From Cyclospora cayetanensis (taxonomy: Eukaryota; Apicomplexa; Conoidasida; Eucoccidiorida; Eimeriidae), in the NCBI RefSeq assembly GCF_002999335.1, contig NW_020312063.1, forward strand, positions 1-64,000: 64,000 nt of DNA, read 5' to 3'. Both the position numbers and the translations under genes were made by a program. Below are positions 11,621 to 22,819 of this stretch, piece by piece. Each line of letters opens with the position of its first letter. The stretch's first letter is position 1. Below the pieces are notes generated by a model. That model was not told the DNA's origin and made no database searches. It was given only the letters and a program-made list of their open reading frames with translations.

Positions 11621-12370
11621 CTAGCTGGGGAGGCACTTGGAAACGACTGAGCAGAATAGTTCGAAGTCTACCGAGTCTGAGGTTCCCCCTGCGGAGCGAA
11701 GCAGCTGCGAGGCTCCATCTTCGCCCAGACGCAAGCCGACATTCGAACTGAAGGCGTTTAAATCGGCGGCAGTGACACGGCCGTCCTTGTCGCTGTCTAG
11801 ATACGCGAAGACTGGAGCCAGCGCTTCGCTGGGGGGGCTCGATATCTGGCGCTCAATGAAGGCTAGGAAGGAGGGAAAAGACAAAAGAGGCGCTCCCTTC
11901 GCATCGCGCACCACATCTGGAGATCCAACGCCAGCCACCTCGGCTAGCAGACAGAGGATGTCTGCCTCAGACTTGTCTTGCTTCAGCGTCTCGTTCATGA
12001 AGGCAGTCATGTCTGCGAGTGACACACGGCCGTCCTTATCCTTGTCGATGCAGCGAAAAATCGCCTCCAGTTCGACGGTGTGCGATCGCAGGCGGGAGGT
12101 CGCTGAAGAGCCCCCGTTTCCAGAGGGGCCCCCCCCCCGCGCTTTAGAGGCCCCTGTTTGAGCGCGTGAAGCGCCTCTCCCATCAGCAGGGGATTTCTTC
12201 GACGCAGTCAACACGCCGAGAGGAGCGGCTTTAGAAGCGCCGAGAGGAGCGGCTTTAGAAGCACCGAGAGGAGCGGCTTTAGAAGCGCCGAGGGGAGCGG
12301 CTTTAGAAGCGCCGAGGGGAGCGGCTTTAGAAGCGCCGAGGGGAGGGGCCGTAGGGTCCAGACGCGACAT
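11621..12370 (-). CDS. EF-hand calcium-binding protein with N-terminal octapeptide repeats
   Basis: Intronless 249-residue protein. The N-terminus contains six copies of an octapeptide close to APLGASKA (residues about 9-54). A Gly/Ser-rich linker follows, then a calmodulin/centrin-like half. Two canonical EF loops are visible: DKDKDGRVSLAD (109-120) and DSDKDGRVTAAD (192-203). Each is followed by a degenerate partner (around 136-172 and 215-245), so the layout is four EF hands with only the first and third able to bind calcium in the usual way. No signal peptide or acylation motif is seen after the start MSRLDPTAPP. It is a likely calcium sensor in cytosol or cytoskeleton; the precise subfamily (centrin-like or a coccidian-specific calmodulin-like protein) cannot be fixed. 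Divergent from the gene starting at 13500. Confidence 0.85.
   Translation of the reverse strand: MSRLDPTAPPLGASKAAPLGASKAAPLGASKAAPLGASKAAPLGASKAAPLGVLTASKKSPADGRGASRAQTGASKARGGGPSGNGGSSATSRLRSHTVELEAIFRCIDKDKDGRVSLADMTAFMNETLKQDKSEADILCLLAEVAGVGSPDVVRDAKGAPLLSFPSFLAFIERQISSPPSEALAPVFAYLDSDKDGRVTAADLNAFSSNVGLRLGEDGASQLLRSAGGTSDSVDFELFCSVVSKCLPS
12200..12350 (-). repeat. In-frame 24-base coding repeat
   Basis: Six near-identical 24-base units inside the EF-hand gene (plus-strand core ggagcggctttagaagcgcc) encode the APLGASKA octapeptides. A repeat length divisible by three keeps the frame open whatever the copy number. Confidence 0.9.
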
Positions 12371-13499
12371 CAGGATCGGGGTGTCTCGGAGAATGCGACG
12401 AATAAGGAAGGAGGCGGCGCAAAATGCAGCAGAGTGTAGGGGGGGAGGGGTGGGATGTGTGGCGGGTGTGCCCGTGCCGAGCAGCTATGGGAAGCTGTAC
12501 AGATACGCGGGAAGGGAGGCGCTGCTTCCAGGCCAGAACGATGAGCGGGGGAAAGCGGGGGAGAAGGAGGGCTGACGCGTCTTCCTAGTCTCTTTTCCTT
12601 AAAAAACGCAACGGTGGAAGTTGCCGATGAAGCCTTCTAAATCCGAGGATGCGCCTGAAGGGAGGCCCTGACTGCGGCTGGGAAGCGCCAGCAGCTGCTG
12701 CGTTCAGTTTGGCTTGACCCGGCAATACGCGCGAAGAGGCAGAAAAACTTGGATTCTAGCAACAAAACATTGAAAGAACACACACACACACCTCCCCTAG
12801 AAGCCTCGAAGAGAAATCGCCGGCCTGCCCGGAGCGCCACCGTGCTTGCCGCGCAAGGGAGGGTTCTCGGGTGTGCATGCATGCATGCAGCGTCAAGAAA
12901 ATGTATTTCAGAGTCCCAACACAATACGAGTTTGCGGAGAAAACGGAGGATCTGCTGCTGCTGCGGCATTCGCTACTGCATCTGCTGCCGCTGCCGCCCC
13001 GGCTCGCTCGCCAGAGAATTCAACACGAGGCGAGAGGGGGGCTGCAAGGGGGGGTAACGGAGGGCTCTGCTGCTGCGGGTGCCGTGAAAACTGCTTCCAA
13101 AATTATTAATTAAGTCGCAGAAACAGGATGCTCGCGCTTTTTGCGGGAACGAAGCGGGGATTAGGGAGGAGCGGGGCCTAGCGCGCGTTAGGACGGGTGC
13201 GTGGTGGTGACTCTTAAGACCAGTGAAGTGCAGGCATTGCAGAAGCGACACATAGGGCCACCCTTTGGCCACGTTCACGTCTAGAGAAGTGTGCGTGTTT
13301 GTAGCAAGAGCAGGAGCTCTAGAGGACTGGGGTGGGCAGCACTTCCTGCCCGTTGGACCCCTTAAAGAAAGGCGACCGCACTTTGACTGGTTTACTCAGA
13401 AGCGTCGATACACCGAACGCGTCCCTCATCCCCTCGCTGCACACACACACACACCCACCCACAGTTGCTGCTGCACTCTGTCTCTTTCGACTGCCCACA
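12371..13499. other. Divergent intergenic region
   Basis: Between the starts of the EF-hand gene (-) and the gene at 13500 (+). Contains a short CA run at 13439-13456 and a CTG patch near 12953-12985. No convincing gene; presumed bidirectional promoter region. Confidence 0.45.
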
Positions 13500-13859
13500 A
13501 TGGAGAGCGTTGGGAGGCCTCCCGAAGAACGCCGCGAGGAGGGACCCCCAACGGTCCTTCCTGCTGAGCGCGTAGGTTCAGCAGAAGCGACAAGAGCCAT
13601 CCCCGCAGAAAACCCCACAGAGACGTGTGAGGCCTTTGTCCGCCTCGCCGGTGAGGAGGCTGCCTTGTTTGACGGCACGGTTGCAGAGGCCTTAAGGAAG
13701 TGGTACGTGTGGCAATAGGCACCGCTAATTGCGCAAGCGTCTTTTCCCCGTGGCAGATTTGCTGATAGGCAAAGTGTCCAGGGGGCGTCGCCAGGAGAAG
13801 GCGGGGGTTGGAGCCCCTCTCAAAAAAACATATACATACACACACACAAACACACACAC

Positions 13860-13906
<47 letters not shown>

Positions 13907-15718
13907 TACACACACACACACACGTGACACGTTAACACCGCAAGCCGCACAAAAAGTCCCTCAGGGAGACATATATAGCCTGCGGGCTTTCATATACGCT
14001 ATATCTACATGCATATACACACATATGCAGATCTAAGGCGTGAAAGCAGGCAAAAGCGAAAGCGTCTGCGAGCCAGCCAGCCCGCGCGTTCTACGGCGCT
14101 TTAGACAGAGGCGATTCCTCGAGATGCTGTGCGCGGCGTTTTCGCCTTTCATGCTACATGTGGACACAGGGGCCTCTTTGACAGCCTCTCTGTTGGCTGC
14201 TTCTTTTGCTGTTATCCCCCCAAGGGGACTGCAGCAGCAGCTCTCATTTCTCAGCTATTCCTCTCGCCAGCGTTCCAAGCGTTCGCTGCCGAAAAGGGGC
14301 TGGAAGCATTCAGTGAGAAAGGCCACATGCATGCAGCGGCAGAAGAATCGTAAATATCCAAGGGCATAAAGCACTGCAAAAAGGCCTCGTCGCAGGGTGC
14401 TTCTGCTGTTGGGCTGTACAGGCAGCTCTTCCGCCTCAGATTCCATGCAGTGGAGCGAACTGCAGTGTACATCCACCTCAGCCGAGCCGCTCTTCGAAGC
14501 AGCACTCCGTGTCGGTGCCATCAAGGAAGACGGTAGCATATGCGGACGCCTTCCTTACTCCCGGGACGGTGCGAGTGAAATCTTCTGTCGGTTGGTTTTG
14601 AAAGGGTTACCTATGCGCTTGCCAGCAAACAAAAGGGGGGCAGGGAGCACCGATGCATGCGCTTGTCTGCAGCGACAACACGTACTGCTTGCAAATGTGC
14701 CTGCAGATATCTTTATAACGGACGCCCTAAGGGCTTCTCTGCTGCCACCAGCAGAAGACATGGAGACGCCTAGCAGCAATACCAGTGCCCTGCCCCCTGA
14801 GATCACGCAGGAGCTTTTTTACAGGATTTTTTCGGTTCTCGTCCTTGGTAAAGGCACAGCACATCCACAGGGCCCCACCCCCCCACAAAGAAAGTCTCTC
14901 GCACACGTCGTGGCTCGCCATGCCCGTTTATCCCCCAAATTTTCATCTGCAGAGAACCGTTTGACAGACATACATACACATACATACACGTCGACATACA
15001 GACACACACACACATACATACACAGACATACAGACACACATAGACTAAAAGAGCATCTCACAAAAGGAGCGAGGTTCTCAGTGTAATCGAATTGCACACC
15101 CGTTGATAGACACCGTCAGCTGCACGGCGTGTACCGGCAGCAGAAGCAAAGGGGACGCGTAACCTGCACGACTCTACCGTGATGCGCGCTTTTTTCAGGG
15201 GGGGCTTTGAACCAGCATGAAGATAACGTGAAAGTAAGTGTGTATCTCTACCGGAAAAGCACATAATAACACGCCTCCGCTGCGTCTCATACTAACGAGT
15301 GCGCGGTGGGGTGCTGCCTGTGCAGCCCTATCTGTCTGTCGCCACAGCCTTGTACAAGAAGCTCGTGAGGTAGGGGAATGAGATTCCCAGGAAGTCGTCA
15401 TTCACTGGAGGCTTTTACCCCCCTAATCCCCCCTTCCCGCTACCCTTCCCCTCGACTGCCCCCACTGTTTACATCCCTGCTGCAAGAAGTTCTACCAGGG
15501 CAGCGTGTTTCTGCGTTGCTGCTTGTGCTGGCGTGCGAGCACTGCGAAATCGCGCTCACGGCAACTCCGCGTGGCAGCAGGAGTCTCTGATGAAGCTTTC
15601 GAAAACTAGGCCAAGCGCAGAGGCCACATATGTCGTAGCCGTTTTGCCGTTGCTTGCGTCATTACAGCTGCAGGAAAACGGCGACGAAGACGCTAGCCAT
15701 CGACAGCAGAGCCTTTGA
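13500..15718 (+). CDS. Multi-exon protein, tentatively CFAP206-like (axonemal)
   Basis: First exon 13500-13702 (MESVGRPPEE... to ALRKW, donor GTACGT, phase 2). A later exon in the frame open from 14397 ends at 14847 with ITQELFYRIFSVLVLG. Exon 15199-15233 (GALNQHEDNVK, donor GTAAGT), exon 15326-15369 (PYLSVATALYKKLVR) and exon from about 15482 to the stop at 15718 (including SLMKLSKTRPSAEATY) all join in consistent phase. CFAP206, a radial-spoke base protein of motile cilia, has a similar order: an E-L-x-YR-hydrophobic helix, then a V...T-A-L helix, then F-L-x-L-S-K-x. That resemblance is mine and weak, and the product would be only the N-terminal half of the family. The second exon is unresolved. 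A coccidian axonemal protein would act in microgametes. An actual gene here is likely (about 0.65); the name is uncertain. Confidence 0.38.
13826..13927 (+). repeat. CA dinucleotide repeat
   Basis: Long acacac/cataca tract in the presumed first intron of the gene starting at 13500. Confidence 0.9.
14964..15042 (+). repeat. ACATACACAGACA repeat
   Basis: CA-rich imperfect repeat in the intron between exons ending at 14847 and starting at 15199. Confidence 0.8.
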
Positions 15719-16249
15719 GGTCCTAGGAATCCGGAGAGGCAGCTGCGGAAAAGGGGACTGTCTCCCCCCACAGCGCTCTTGCAGCTTATTTAAGTCTCTT
15801 GACCCCCGATGCTGCTGTCTCCTCATCTGCGACACCCTAAACCGGTGAGGCGGCATTGGAGGGGTGCTACTGGTACAGCAGCAACAGCAGCAGCAGCAGA
15901 AGCAGTAGCATTTCCCCCTAGCAGAACTAACTGCTGCTTGCCTCAAATTCGACTGACCCTAGGTGTGCCTGGCTGTCGACCTACACTACAGCATAGCAGC
16001 CCAGTAGAACTACAGGCTGCGCTGGCACTTTATGCCCATGTAGAAGCCGCTGCAAGCGCTCCAGTTGGAGCAGCAGCTCGTTAGCAATTGCTGCGCAGCC
16101 GGCGCTTCTGTGATTGTGCGTGCAAAGGTTGGTGTGGCTGCTGCATGTGGAGGTGTCGGCATGGGCCTGAGAGAGTAGCTGTCAGAGCACCCTCCCTCCC
16201 TTCCTCCCTCCCCCTTCCAACTACTACGCTTCGCAGCGACATTTACCAA
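15719..16249. other. Convergent intergenic region or further exons
   Basis: After the apparent stop at 15718 there is a good donor at about 15846 (CCG|GTGAGG) and a short frame containing VLGIRRGSCGKGDC that could be another exon of the + gene in a different splice. A CAG run lies at 15879-15902. The 3' end of the capping-protein gene follows on the other strand. Confidence 0.35.
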
Positions 16250-19200
16250 CTAAACCTCGGAGCTTGAGGAGAGAACGTTCGGAGCAGCAAGCGCACGGGA
16301 AGCCGCAAGCTCCTTGATAAGGGCCGCTACGTCCTGAGAGAGGCACAGAAGAGGGCACAGGAGGGAGGCGCTAGCGCCACTGCAGCACCGACTACAGGCA
16401 CGAGATGGGTGTTTCCCCCTCCCCCCTTCAGAGTGGTCAGCAACAAGGAATTCAGGAGGCCAAACATGACTTCGCAGCAACTTTGGGGTATCATCGCGAG
16501 AAAACGCTCCCCTCAAGCGGCTCCACCTATGCGCATGCATGTCTCCCAGCGTCTCTCAGCGAAGGGACGGGGGGCTGGCAGAGGATAACACTTGCACATG
16601 GAGGAGGGAATAAGCAGGCACGCGGAAAGAGGCCATCATGAGGTCTAAAGGATTTTCTGTTGCTGCCTCCGGCGGAAGGCGTATTTACCTGGTTTGGCTC
16701 TTGCGAAGAACGTAAGTCTCGGATAGTCTGCCGCACCAGCCGCAGCAGCAGCCTCGCTACAGCATGCACGCCTTTTTCACGCGTAAAGGCAGGGTCAAGA
16801 GCAGTCGCCACAACGATAGGCAGGAGTGCAGGTGGAGTCTGCAGCCTTGAGCCCACCTGGGCAGTCTTCGGAAAGAACGTCTCGCCAGCAGCATCCAGCA
16901 GTGCCGCTTCGTTTCTCTCAATAAGGGGGCCCCCTACCGCCAGGTGCTGGGGCCCCATGGGTGCTCCCGATCCTGCGGTAGCTGCTGCTCTCGCATCCTG
17001 CACCTTCTGAGTCTGCTCTACCTGAAGCAACATCAGAAACAGCCGCGATGCCGCGTGCAGTGGCGGCAGATTCGCAAGACTAGAAAGAGACAGCAAGCGC
17101 AAGTCCAGCTGCTAAAAGCTTCTGCACGCAGGAAACAAAAGGCGACGAAGTGCAGAGCAGTCTCTCTCTATGTATATATATATATATATATCTCTGTCTC
17201 TGTTTCTCTCTGTCTTTATCTCTATCTCTCTCTCTCTATCTCTATCTCTCTATCTATTTATCTCTCTGTCTAGCACAGAAAGAAGCAGCTATGAGGCACC
17301 CTGCGCTTGGGTGGAGCAAACGCAGACGCGATCTCCCCCCCTTTAGCAGCTGCTGCAACTTTGCAATGAAGTACCCCCTCGCAGCAGCCGCAGCACATGC
17401 AGCACCTAGTTACATCTTTCTCACGCTACGGGAAAGGAGGGTAGAGACGCCTCCCTTGAGAGAAGCGTCTCCTTCACAGGGAACGAGCAGCAGGAGATGC
17501 GAAGAGGCGCGATAATGCGCTGCAGGCAGAGAGGACGCGCAAACGCAACAACGAGGGAGGCAACTCTCTTCCTCGTACAGGTACTGTCACCGTGTATTAC
17601 ACGCGCAAAAGAACCTCCTTTTAGCTGCTCCTTTTAGACGATCCTGTCGAGATTCAGAGAGAGAGAGGGAGAGAGAGAGACAATGAGATGGCGATATTGT
17701 ACATGTGGTCGGCGCAAAAGCGACAGCACTTCAAACGTGCAGCCCACCACTTTGAAAAGCCCACCATTAGTAGCCGTTAGTGTCACTTCAAGACGATGTG
17801 AAAAGAAGCAAAGAGGGCGCACAGCTTCATCCACGGCAACCTCTGAACTCCACATATACATATATATATACATACATATATATATGTATATATACGCCAA
17901 CACAGCAGCAGCAGCACAACCTTAAAATTGCAGTAAACACCCTAAATTCTAGGCTTCTTCCTACCAGCCTGCGGGGTGAGCACAAAGAAGGTGCGTCCCG
18001 AAGCGAAGAAAAAACAAAGTTTTCCCCTCTCTCCCCGCTACCCCTAACCACCAAACCACCAAACCAACAAGAGACTCCCCCCGCCTTCCCCCTCGTCTGC
18101 CCCCCGTAGCATCTCCTACTCCTTGCGCAACTCAAGGGGCCCCTTCAAGCGTCTCCCGAACCTAAAATAACACACACCTTTGAGAAGCAGGAAGGCAGCA
18201 GCAAAGCCATCGTGATTCTGAAGCGGCCATACATACACCGATGATACGCCGCTGCCGTAATGCCTGTGGAGGACAGAGATACATACGTACATGTGTAGAA
18301 ATACAATGACATAGATGTATACATATATATATATATATAAATACACGCACATACACACATGTATAAAGTTACACATACAAACATACATGTATGCATACAT
18401 GTAAATAGATGTAATTACACGTACATAAACATACATACATATATATATACACACAAACACACACACACATAAACACATAAACACACACACATAAACACAC
18501 ACACACATAAACACACATACACACACACACACATAAACACACACACATACACACATACACACACACACATACACACACATAAACACATACACACACATAA
18601 ACACATAAACACACACATAAACACACACATAAACACACACCTAAGCACACAGACGGCATGCCCCCCCCTTGTATCTCTGAAATTTGGAGACTGAATGCGT
18701 GTGGCGCAATAGCTCTTCACACTTCCTGCTCTGTGGAGGCTGCTCACGCGTCTCTGTAAGCGTCGTAAGCCGCATTGAACTGCGCCTCTAGCTGGCGCAA
18801 GTGAGGAGCCCTGCAGACATGCAGCCCGTTCCCGCAGCAAGCGGCGTTTGGCGAAGGGGGAGTTTCAAATAGTCACGTGCACTGCGAGACTTTTCACTAC
18901 GACAGTGAGCAGCGCTCTCCCCCCCCTCCCCCCGCCGCCAGGCAGTGCGGGGGAGGGGGAGGGCGGCTGCTCACTGTCGTTCCCCCGTCAGGTTGACTGC
19001 ACGCGCAAGCGAAAAACCGCCTTCCTGGGATGATGCTTCGAGAGATCAGGCAGTTGAATACCTCCCTCCTTCAAAGAGGGAGGCACGCAATTGTTGCCTG
19101 ATCTCTCGAGCACCAGCCCCTCGCTCTTCAGGCACGCAGCAGCCAGCCCGCTTAGCTAGCCGTGCAGCTCGACTGGCTAGCTGGTTGCGACTGCGCTCTC

Positions 19201-20483
19201 GACTGCCCAGCTCACGGCTTCGCAGCCTCGGGTATGGGCGGAAGCCACGCATCTGTCCAAGGACTGCGAAAGCTAGCTTTCAGCTTGTTGAACGGCGTCG
19301 CGATGAAATACTTTCCCACCTGAGAGAGGCAGGCTGCTCGCACAGCGAGGCATTCTCATCAGGAACCACCCCCAGGAGGCTTGGCGCACTTGAAGCCGCG
19401 GGGTGCACACAGCTGCGGGGGGGGAGGGGAGATGAATCGGTGCATGCATGCATGCGTGCATGCAGAGCGGCAAAGGGCAGCGGAGGCTTATTATGCACAC
19501 CTCCGGATCAATGATCAGCTCCGGCAAACCCTGATACTTCTCCTTGAGCAGATTCTCGACTGCAGGGCAGAGAGCCGCTGCAAGAAGGAACAGCACACAA
19601 CTCATCAAGACAGAGATTCTTTTTTTCTCCGGATGAAGCCCTCTAAGAACGCATGCCCGTCGCTAAAAGCTCTACGCATATGCGCGTCCTGTGCGCCTTT
19701 TCCTGCACAAAATAGACGTGTGTCAGTCCTGTGTTGCCAAGAAACAGCGCGGCTAATCAACTTTCTAGCCAACTGTATGGCGCAGTAGTGGGCAATCAAC
19801 ACTGTGCTGCTGCTGGTTTTGATACTGCTGCTGATGAAGCAAATGGTGGTGTCGGTGCTGATGTTAAGGATGCAAATGCTGATGCTCATGCTGATGTTAA
19901 GGATGCAAGTGCTGATGCTCATGCTGATGTTAAAGATGCAAATGCTGATGCTCATGCTGATGTTAAAGATGCAAATGCTGATGCTGCTACTTCTACTCTT
20001 GCTACTACTACTGTTGAAGATGATGCTGCAAGCGCTCAATTGCCATGTGGGTGTTGAGATGGAGCCCATGCATGTCTCCCGCGGCTAATGGCGCTGAGGT
20101 TTACTTGCGCCTCCCGATGGTGCGAGAGATGCTGTCGGTGCTGCTGATGAAACGGATGCGGGCAATGTGCTCCCGTCGCTGCTGCTGCATTCGCTGCTGG
20201 AGTTGCTGTGGCTGTTGCGGCTGCTGCTGCCCTAGACACGCTGCATCTCCGGCTGTTGAACCTGCAGCAATCGCTATGTGGCGCCGCACGTTTCGCGGGA
20301 GGCAGCACACACAGTGCAACCCCTTAATAAGGCGTGTTATTTCTCAAAGATTTACGGCTCAAGAGCCTCGGCTCTCTTACTGGCGTGCGCAATGCTTTCG
20401 TTGATTCTCGAGAGCGGACTTGTGCGTACCAGGCAGGCGGCAAGGTCTGCCGCTTCTTTCTGCTGCCCTGAATAGCCGCTCAT
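16250..20483 (-). CDS. CPB: F-actin-capping protein subunit beta
   Basis: Beta subunit of the heterodimer that caps actin-filament barbed ends; apicomplexans use it in motility. Minus-strand exons in order: 20483-20381 (MSGYSGQQKEAADLAACL), 19577-19501 (CPAVENLLKEKYQGLPELII), 19319-19216 (VGKYFIATPFNK, then SFRSPWTDAWLPPIPE), 18810-18748 (LRQLEAQFNAAYDAYRDA), 18263-18178 (HYGSGVSSVYVWPLQN, then GFAAAFLLLK). All five join with matching phases and GTAAGA, GTGAGC or similar donors. The pieces follow the family order: RSPW, the Leu-Glu helix, YRD, GGVSSVY-W and GFA. A later exon from about 17112 to 16689 (RLFLMLLQVEQ...LAVGGPLIERNEAALLDA, compare the family LGG-hydrophobic-R) and the last exon 16333-16250 (DVAALIKELAASRAL) join in phase 0. 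One or more exons between 18178 and 17112 are unresolved. The WDSIHVVEV-type strand expected there was not found. Confidence 0.88.
17160..17275 (+). repeat. TCTCTA/TATA pyrimidine-rich repeat
   Basis: tatata followed by tctctgtctctatctctctc repeats in an intron of the capping-protein gene. Confidence 0.85.
18296..18646 (+). repeat. ATACAT and CACACATAAACA repeat block
   Basis: About 350 bases of TA/CA-rich repeat with a core acacacacataaacac. It forms most of the intron between capping-protein exons four and five. Reverse frames encode only Cys/Val/Tyr/Met runs. Confidence 0.9.
19838..19995 (+). repeat. 33-base minisatellite
   Basis: Four to five copies of a 33-base unit (core gatgctcatgctgatgttaa) within the first intron of the capping-protein gene. 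The plus-strand frame stays open as DAHADVKDANA repeats because the unit is a multiple of three. Confidence 0.85.
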
Positions 20484-20601
20484 CTCCCTTAGGATTAGGC
20501 AGAAAGCGGAGTTTTTAATGTTGCGAAGTGTGCGTACACCTCCCTGCCGAGCGTAACTTGCCGATTGACACGACAGCCAAGAGACTTTCCGGAGGCAGCG
20601 C

Positions 20602-21036
20602 ATGCGCAACACGGCTAGAAAAACGCATGCCTTCAGTCTTTCGGTCAAGCAATTCGTCCGATTGAAGCCATTTAAAACGTTTACATGCATATATTCACGC
20701 ACACAATGGGCCTATGTAGGGCTGGAAGCGCATCTTGCCCCGAGGCGAGAAGGCATGTGTGCCCTCGAGCAGAAGCGCCGCTCGCCATTCGGCAGCGCTC
20801 GTCTACTGCACTGCGAGACACCGGTGCCTGCAATCATTGAAACGCATGAACAAAACTGCTGCTTTCAGTGTTTTGTATCTCCATTTCAGTGCCTGAATTC
20901 CACAGTCTCGAGTTTCCTCGAGGATACCGCTGCCGCATACGTGCAGAGAGAGAGGGACCTCCTCAACACCCCTCACAGGACAGAAGTGCTTCGCCGCGTC
21001 AGTGGTATCTTCTGGAAAAAGCTGCACAACACGTAG
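20602..21036 (+). CDS. Hypothetical protein
   Basis: Uninterrupted 144-residue frame that begins 118 bases from the divergent start of capping protein beta. I do not recognise it. The C-terminal third (SFLEDTAAAYVQRERDLLNT, then RVSGIFWKKLHNT) looks like a genuine helical, charged protein end. A pyrimidine-rich tract and AG at 20886-20887 (ctccatttcag) suggest it may instead be a terminal exon entered at 20888, with the N-terminal part of the frame being intronic. No signal peptide or known motif. It is free of CAG repeats. Confidence 0.3.
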   Translation: MRNTARKTHAFSLSVKQFVRLKPFKTFTCIYSRTQWAYVGLEAHLAPRREGMCALEQKRRSPFGSARLLHCETPVPAIIETHEQNCCFQCFVSPFQCLNSTVSSFLEDTAAAYVQRERDLLNTPHRTEVLRRVSGIFWKKLHNT

Positions 21037-22819
21037 ACAGCGTCCCTATGCGAGGACACCCATTCTCTTAGTTCCTTTCTGCGTAGGCTCGTGGACGTGA
21101 AAACAGACACAGCTGCCTACGTACGGGTAGTAGCAGATTTTACGTTGCACGCTGACTGCGCAGTGAGGAACGCCACTGAATGCGCGCATTCGCAAGCACA
21201 CAGAGGCAACTAGATGCCACGCCACCCTCTCGATAGAAGGATCTCCATCTAAATTTGACGAGCTGGGGTAGTTGTACAGTGAGCCGCATGCGCATACGCA
21301 TCTGGATACGTCGCATGTAGAATGCAGTTCCTGCTGAAGGGAAAGTGCCTTCGGGGGAATCGTGCTCTGTACGATCAATCGACGAGGGGGGGCGCGTTGC
21401 GTTAAAAAATGCACCAAAGTGGAAGGGCCGTCGCGTCGCACACACGAAGGAAAGCGTCCTTGTGAGCGAGAATGCGGGTAAAAGGAGGCAGCAAAGGGTA
21501 GGATGACTAATAGAAAGTTTACTCCTGCACTGTAGGGAAGGCAGAGGGGCCCCCGGGGGCCAGGGGACTCATCAGCGCCCAACGGGAGGGTGTCTGCTGG
21601 TTACCACGAATCACAGCCATCTGAAGCGCAGTGCACTGCGCAAAAAGCCGCTTTTTTTTGCCTTCTCGCAATCTTGTTGCACGTCCAGTCTTGATGCAAT
21701 AATCTGAAGCGTCTTGAAACCAGCACCTAGCTCGCTCTCTTGCACAACCCACTCTGACCTCGCCGGATGCTCATTTACCCACGGGTACCTTCAGCAGCAG
21801 CCTCTGCAGCATGTCTCATTGTGGAGGCATTGATCCCCCGGTACTTGTTTTTGGCGATTGTGAAGGCCTTTTTGAGTAGATGAAGCCGTGGCAAGAGATG
21901 AAAACCACTTATGCCCCGCCGCTGCTGTACGGAGGCGTGCGTTCAGCTCCGATTTTGCACCGTTACAAGTGTGCAGCACTGCGTGCGTCTACGGTTCCAG
22001 CTCTCGAGATCTCGTAAAAATTGGTATTGCGGAGAAAGAAACATGGCTTTATGACGACAATAGGATTTCTGTCCAAACGCACCTTCTACCAAAATACTGA
22101 TTTTCAAGGATGCTCCTGGCAGCTGTCCGAAAAGATGCTTTCGGGCAGCCGTAAAGTTCCTGCTTTTGACGCTTAATGTGTGCATAGATCTATGATGACA
22201 TATCTAGATGAAAAGAGACAGATAATGTGTGTAGACACATAGATACGTAGCATACATAGATACATAGTATATATAGATACATAGTATGTATAAGTACACA
22301 CATATGTTGATTTATGCGCCCATAAGCCAAAAAAAATTAGAGGCCTTCAGTTAAAGGTCCGTGTTTATGTCGGTCCAGCGGCGGTGGAGAGGCAATGTGT
22401 GTGTTTCCTAGAGGCCTTTGAACAAAGGCCTCTAGGCACACGCGCGACAAAGCAGTTTCTGTTTGGAGTACAGTTTCTGGAAGGTGTTTGCACCTGCCCT
22501 TTGGAGGGGCTTTATTCAAAGGTTTATCTCCAACAGAGGGCCTTCTTTTGGATCTCGTCGAGAGGCTCAAGAGGCCTTTCCCGCGAGGGGTAGGCTTCCC
22601 CAGAGCCTGTGCAAGTTCCTCGGTGGCGCTGTAGTTGCTGCAGCAGATCGTCCGGCGAACTGAGCTCGACGGATCGGATGCGCTGCTTCGTGCTTTCGGG
22701 GGGCCCCCTGCAGCGACAGGCTGGAAATTCTCTTCTCAGGAGATGCGGAGGGTCCCCGTGGGCAGCATCGTGGCAGCAGCACAGAGCGGGGAAGGGCGCT
22801 CTACGAGGAACTGGTACTG
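21037..22819. other. Gene-poor, mostly repeat-free segment
   Basis: No assigned gene. A 178-codon minus-strand frame (21046-21582) has no motif I recognise. An imperfect gatacatagta tandem repeat lies at 22195-22305, and CCTCTAGGCAC/TAGAGGCC inverted motifs occur around 22408-22440. The segment separates capping protein from the kinase gene. Confidence 0.45.

Noticed and set aside
18116..18659. Cys/Val-rich minus-strand frames
   Set aside because: Products of CA/TG repeats. Only the part at 18263-18178 is real, as a capping-protein exon.
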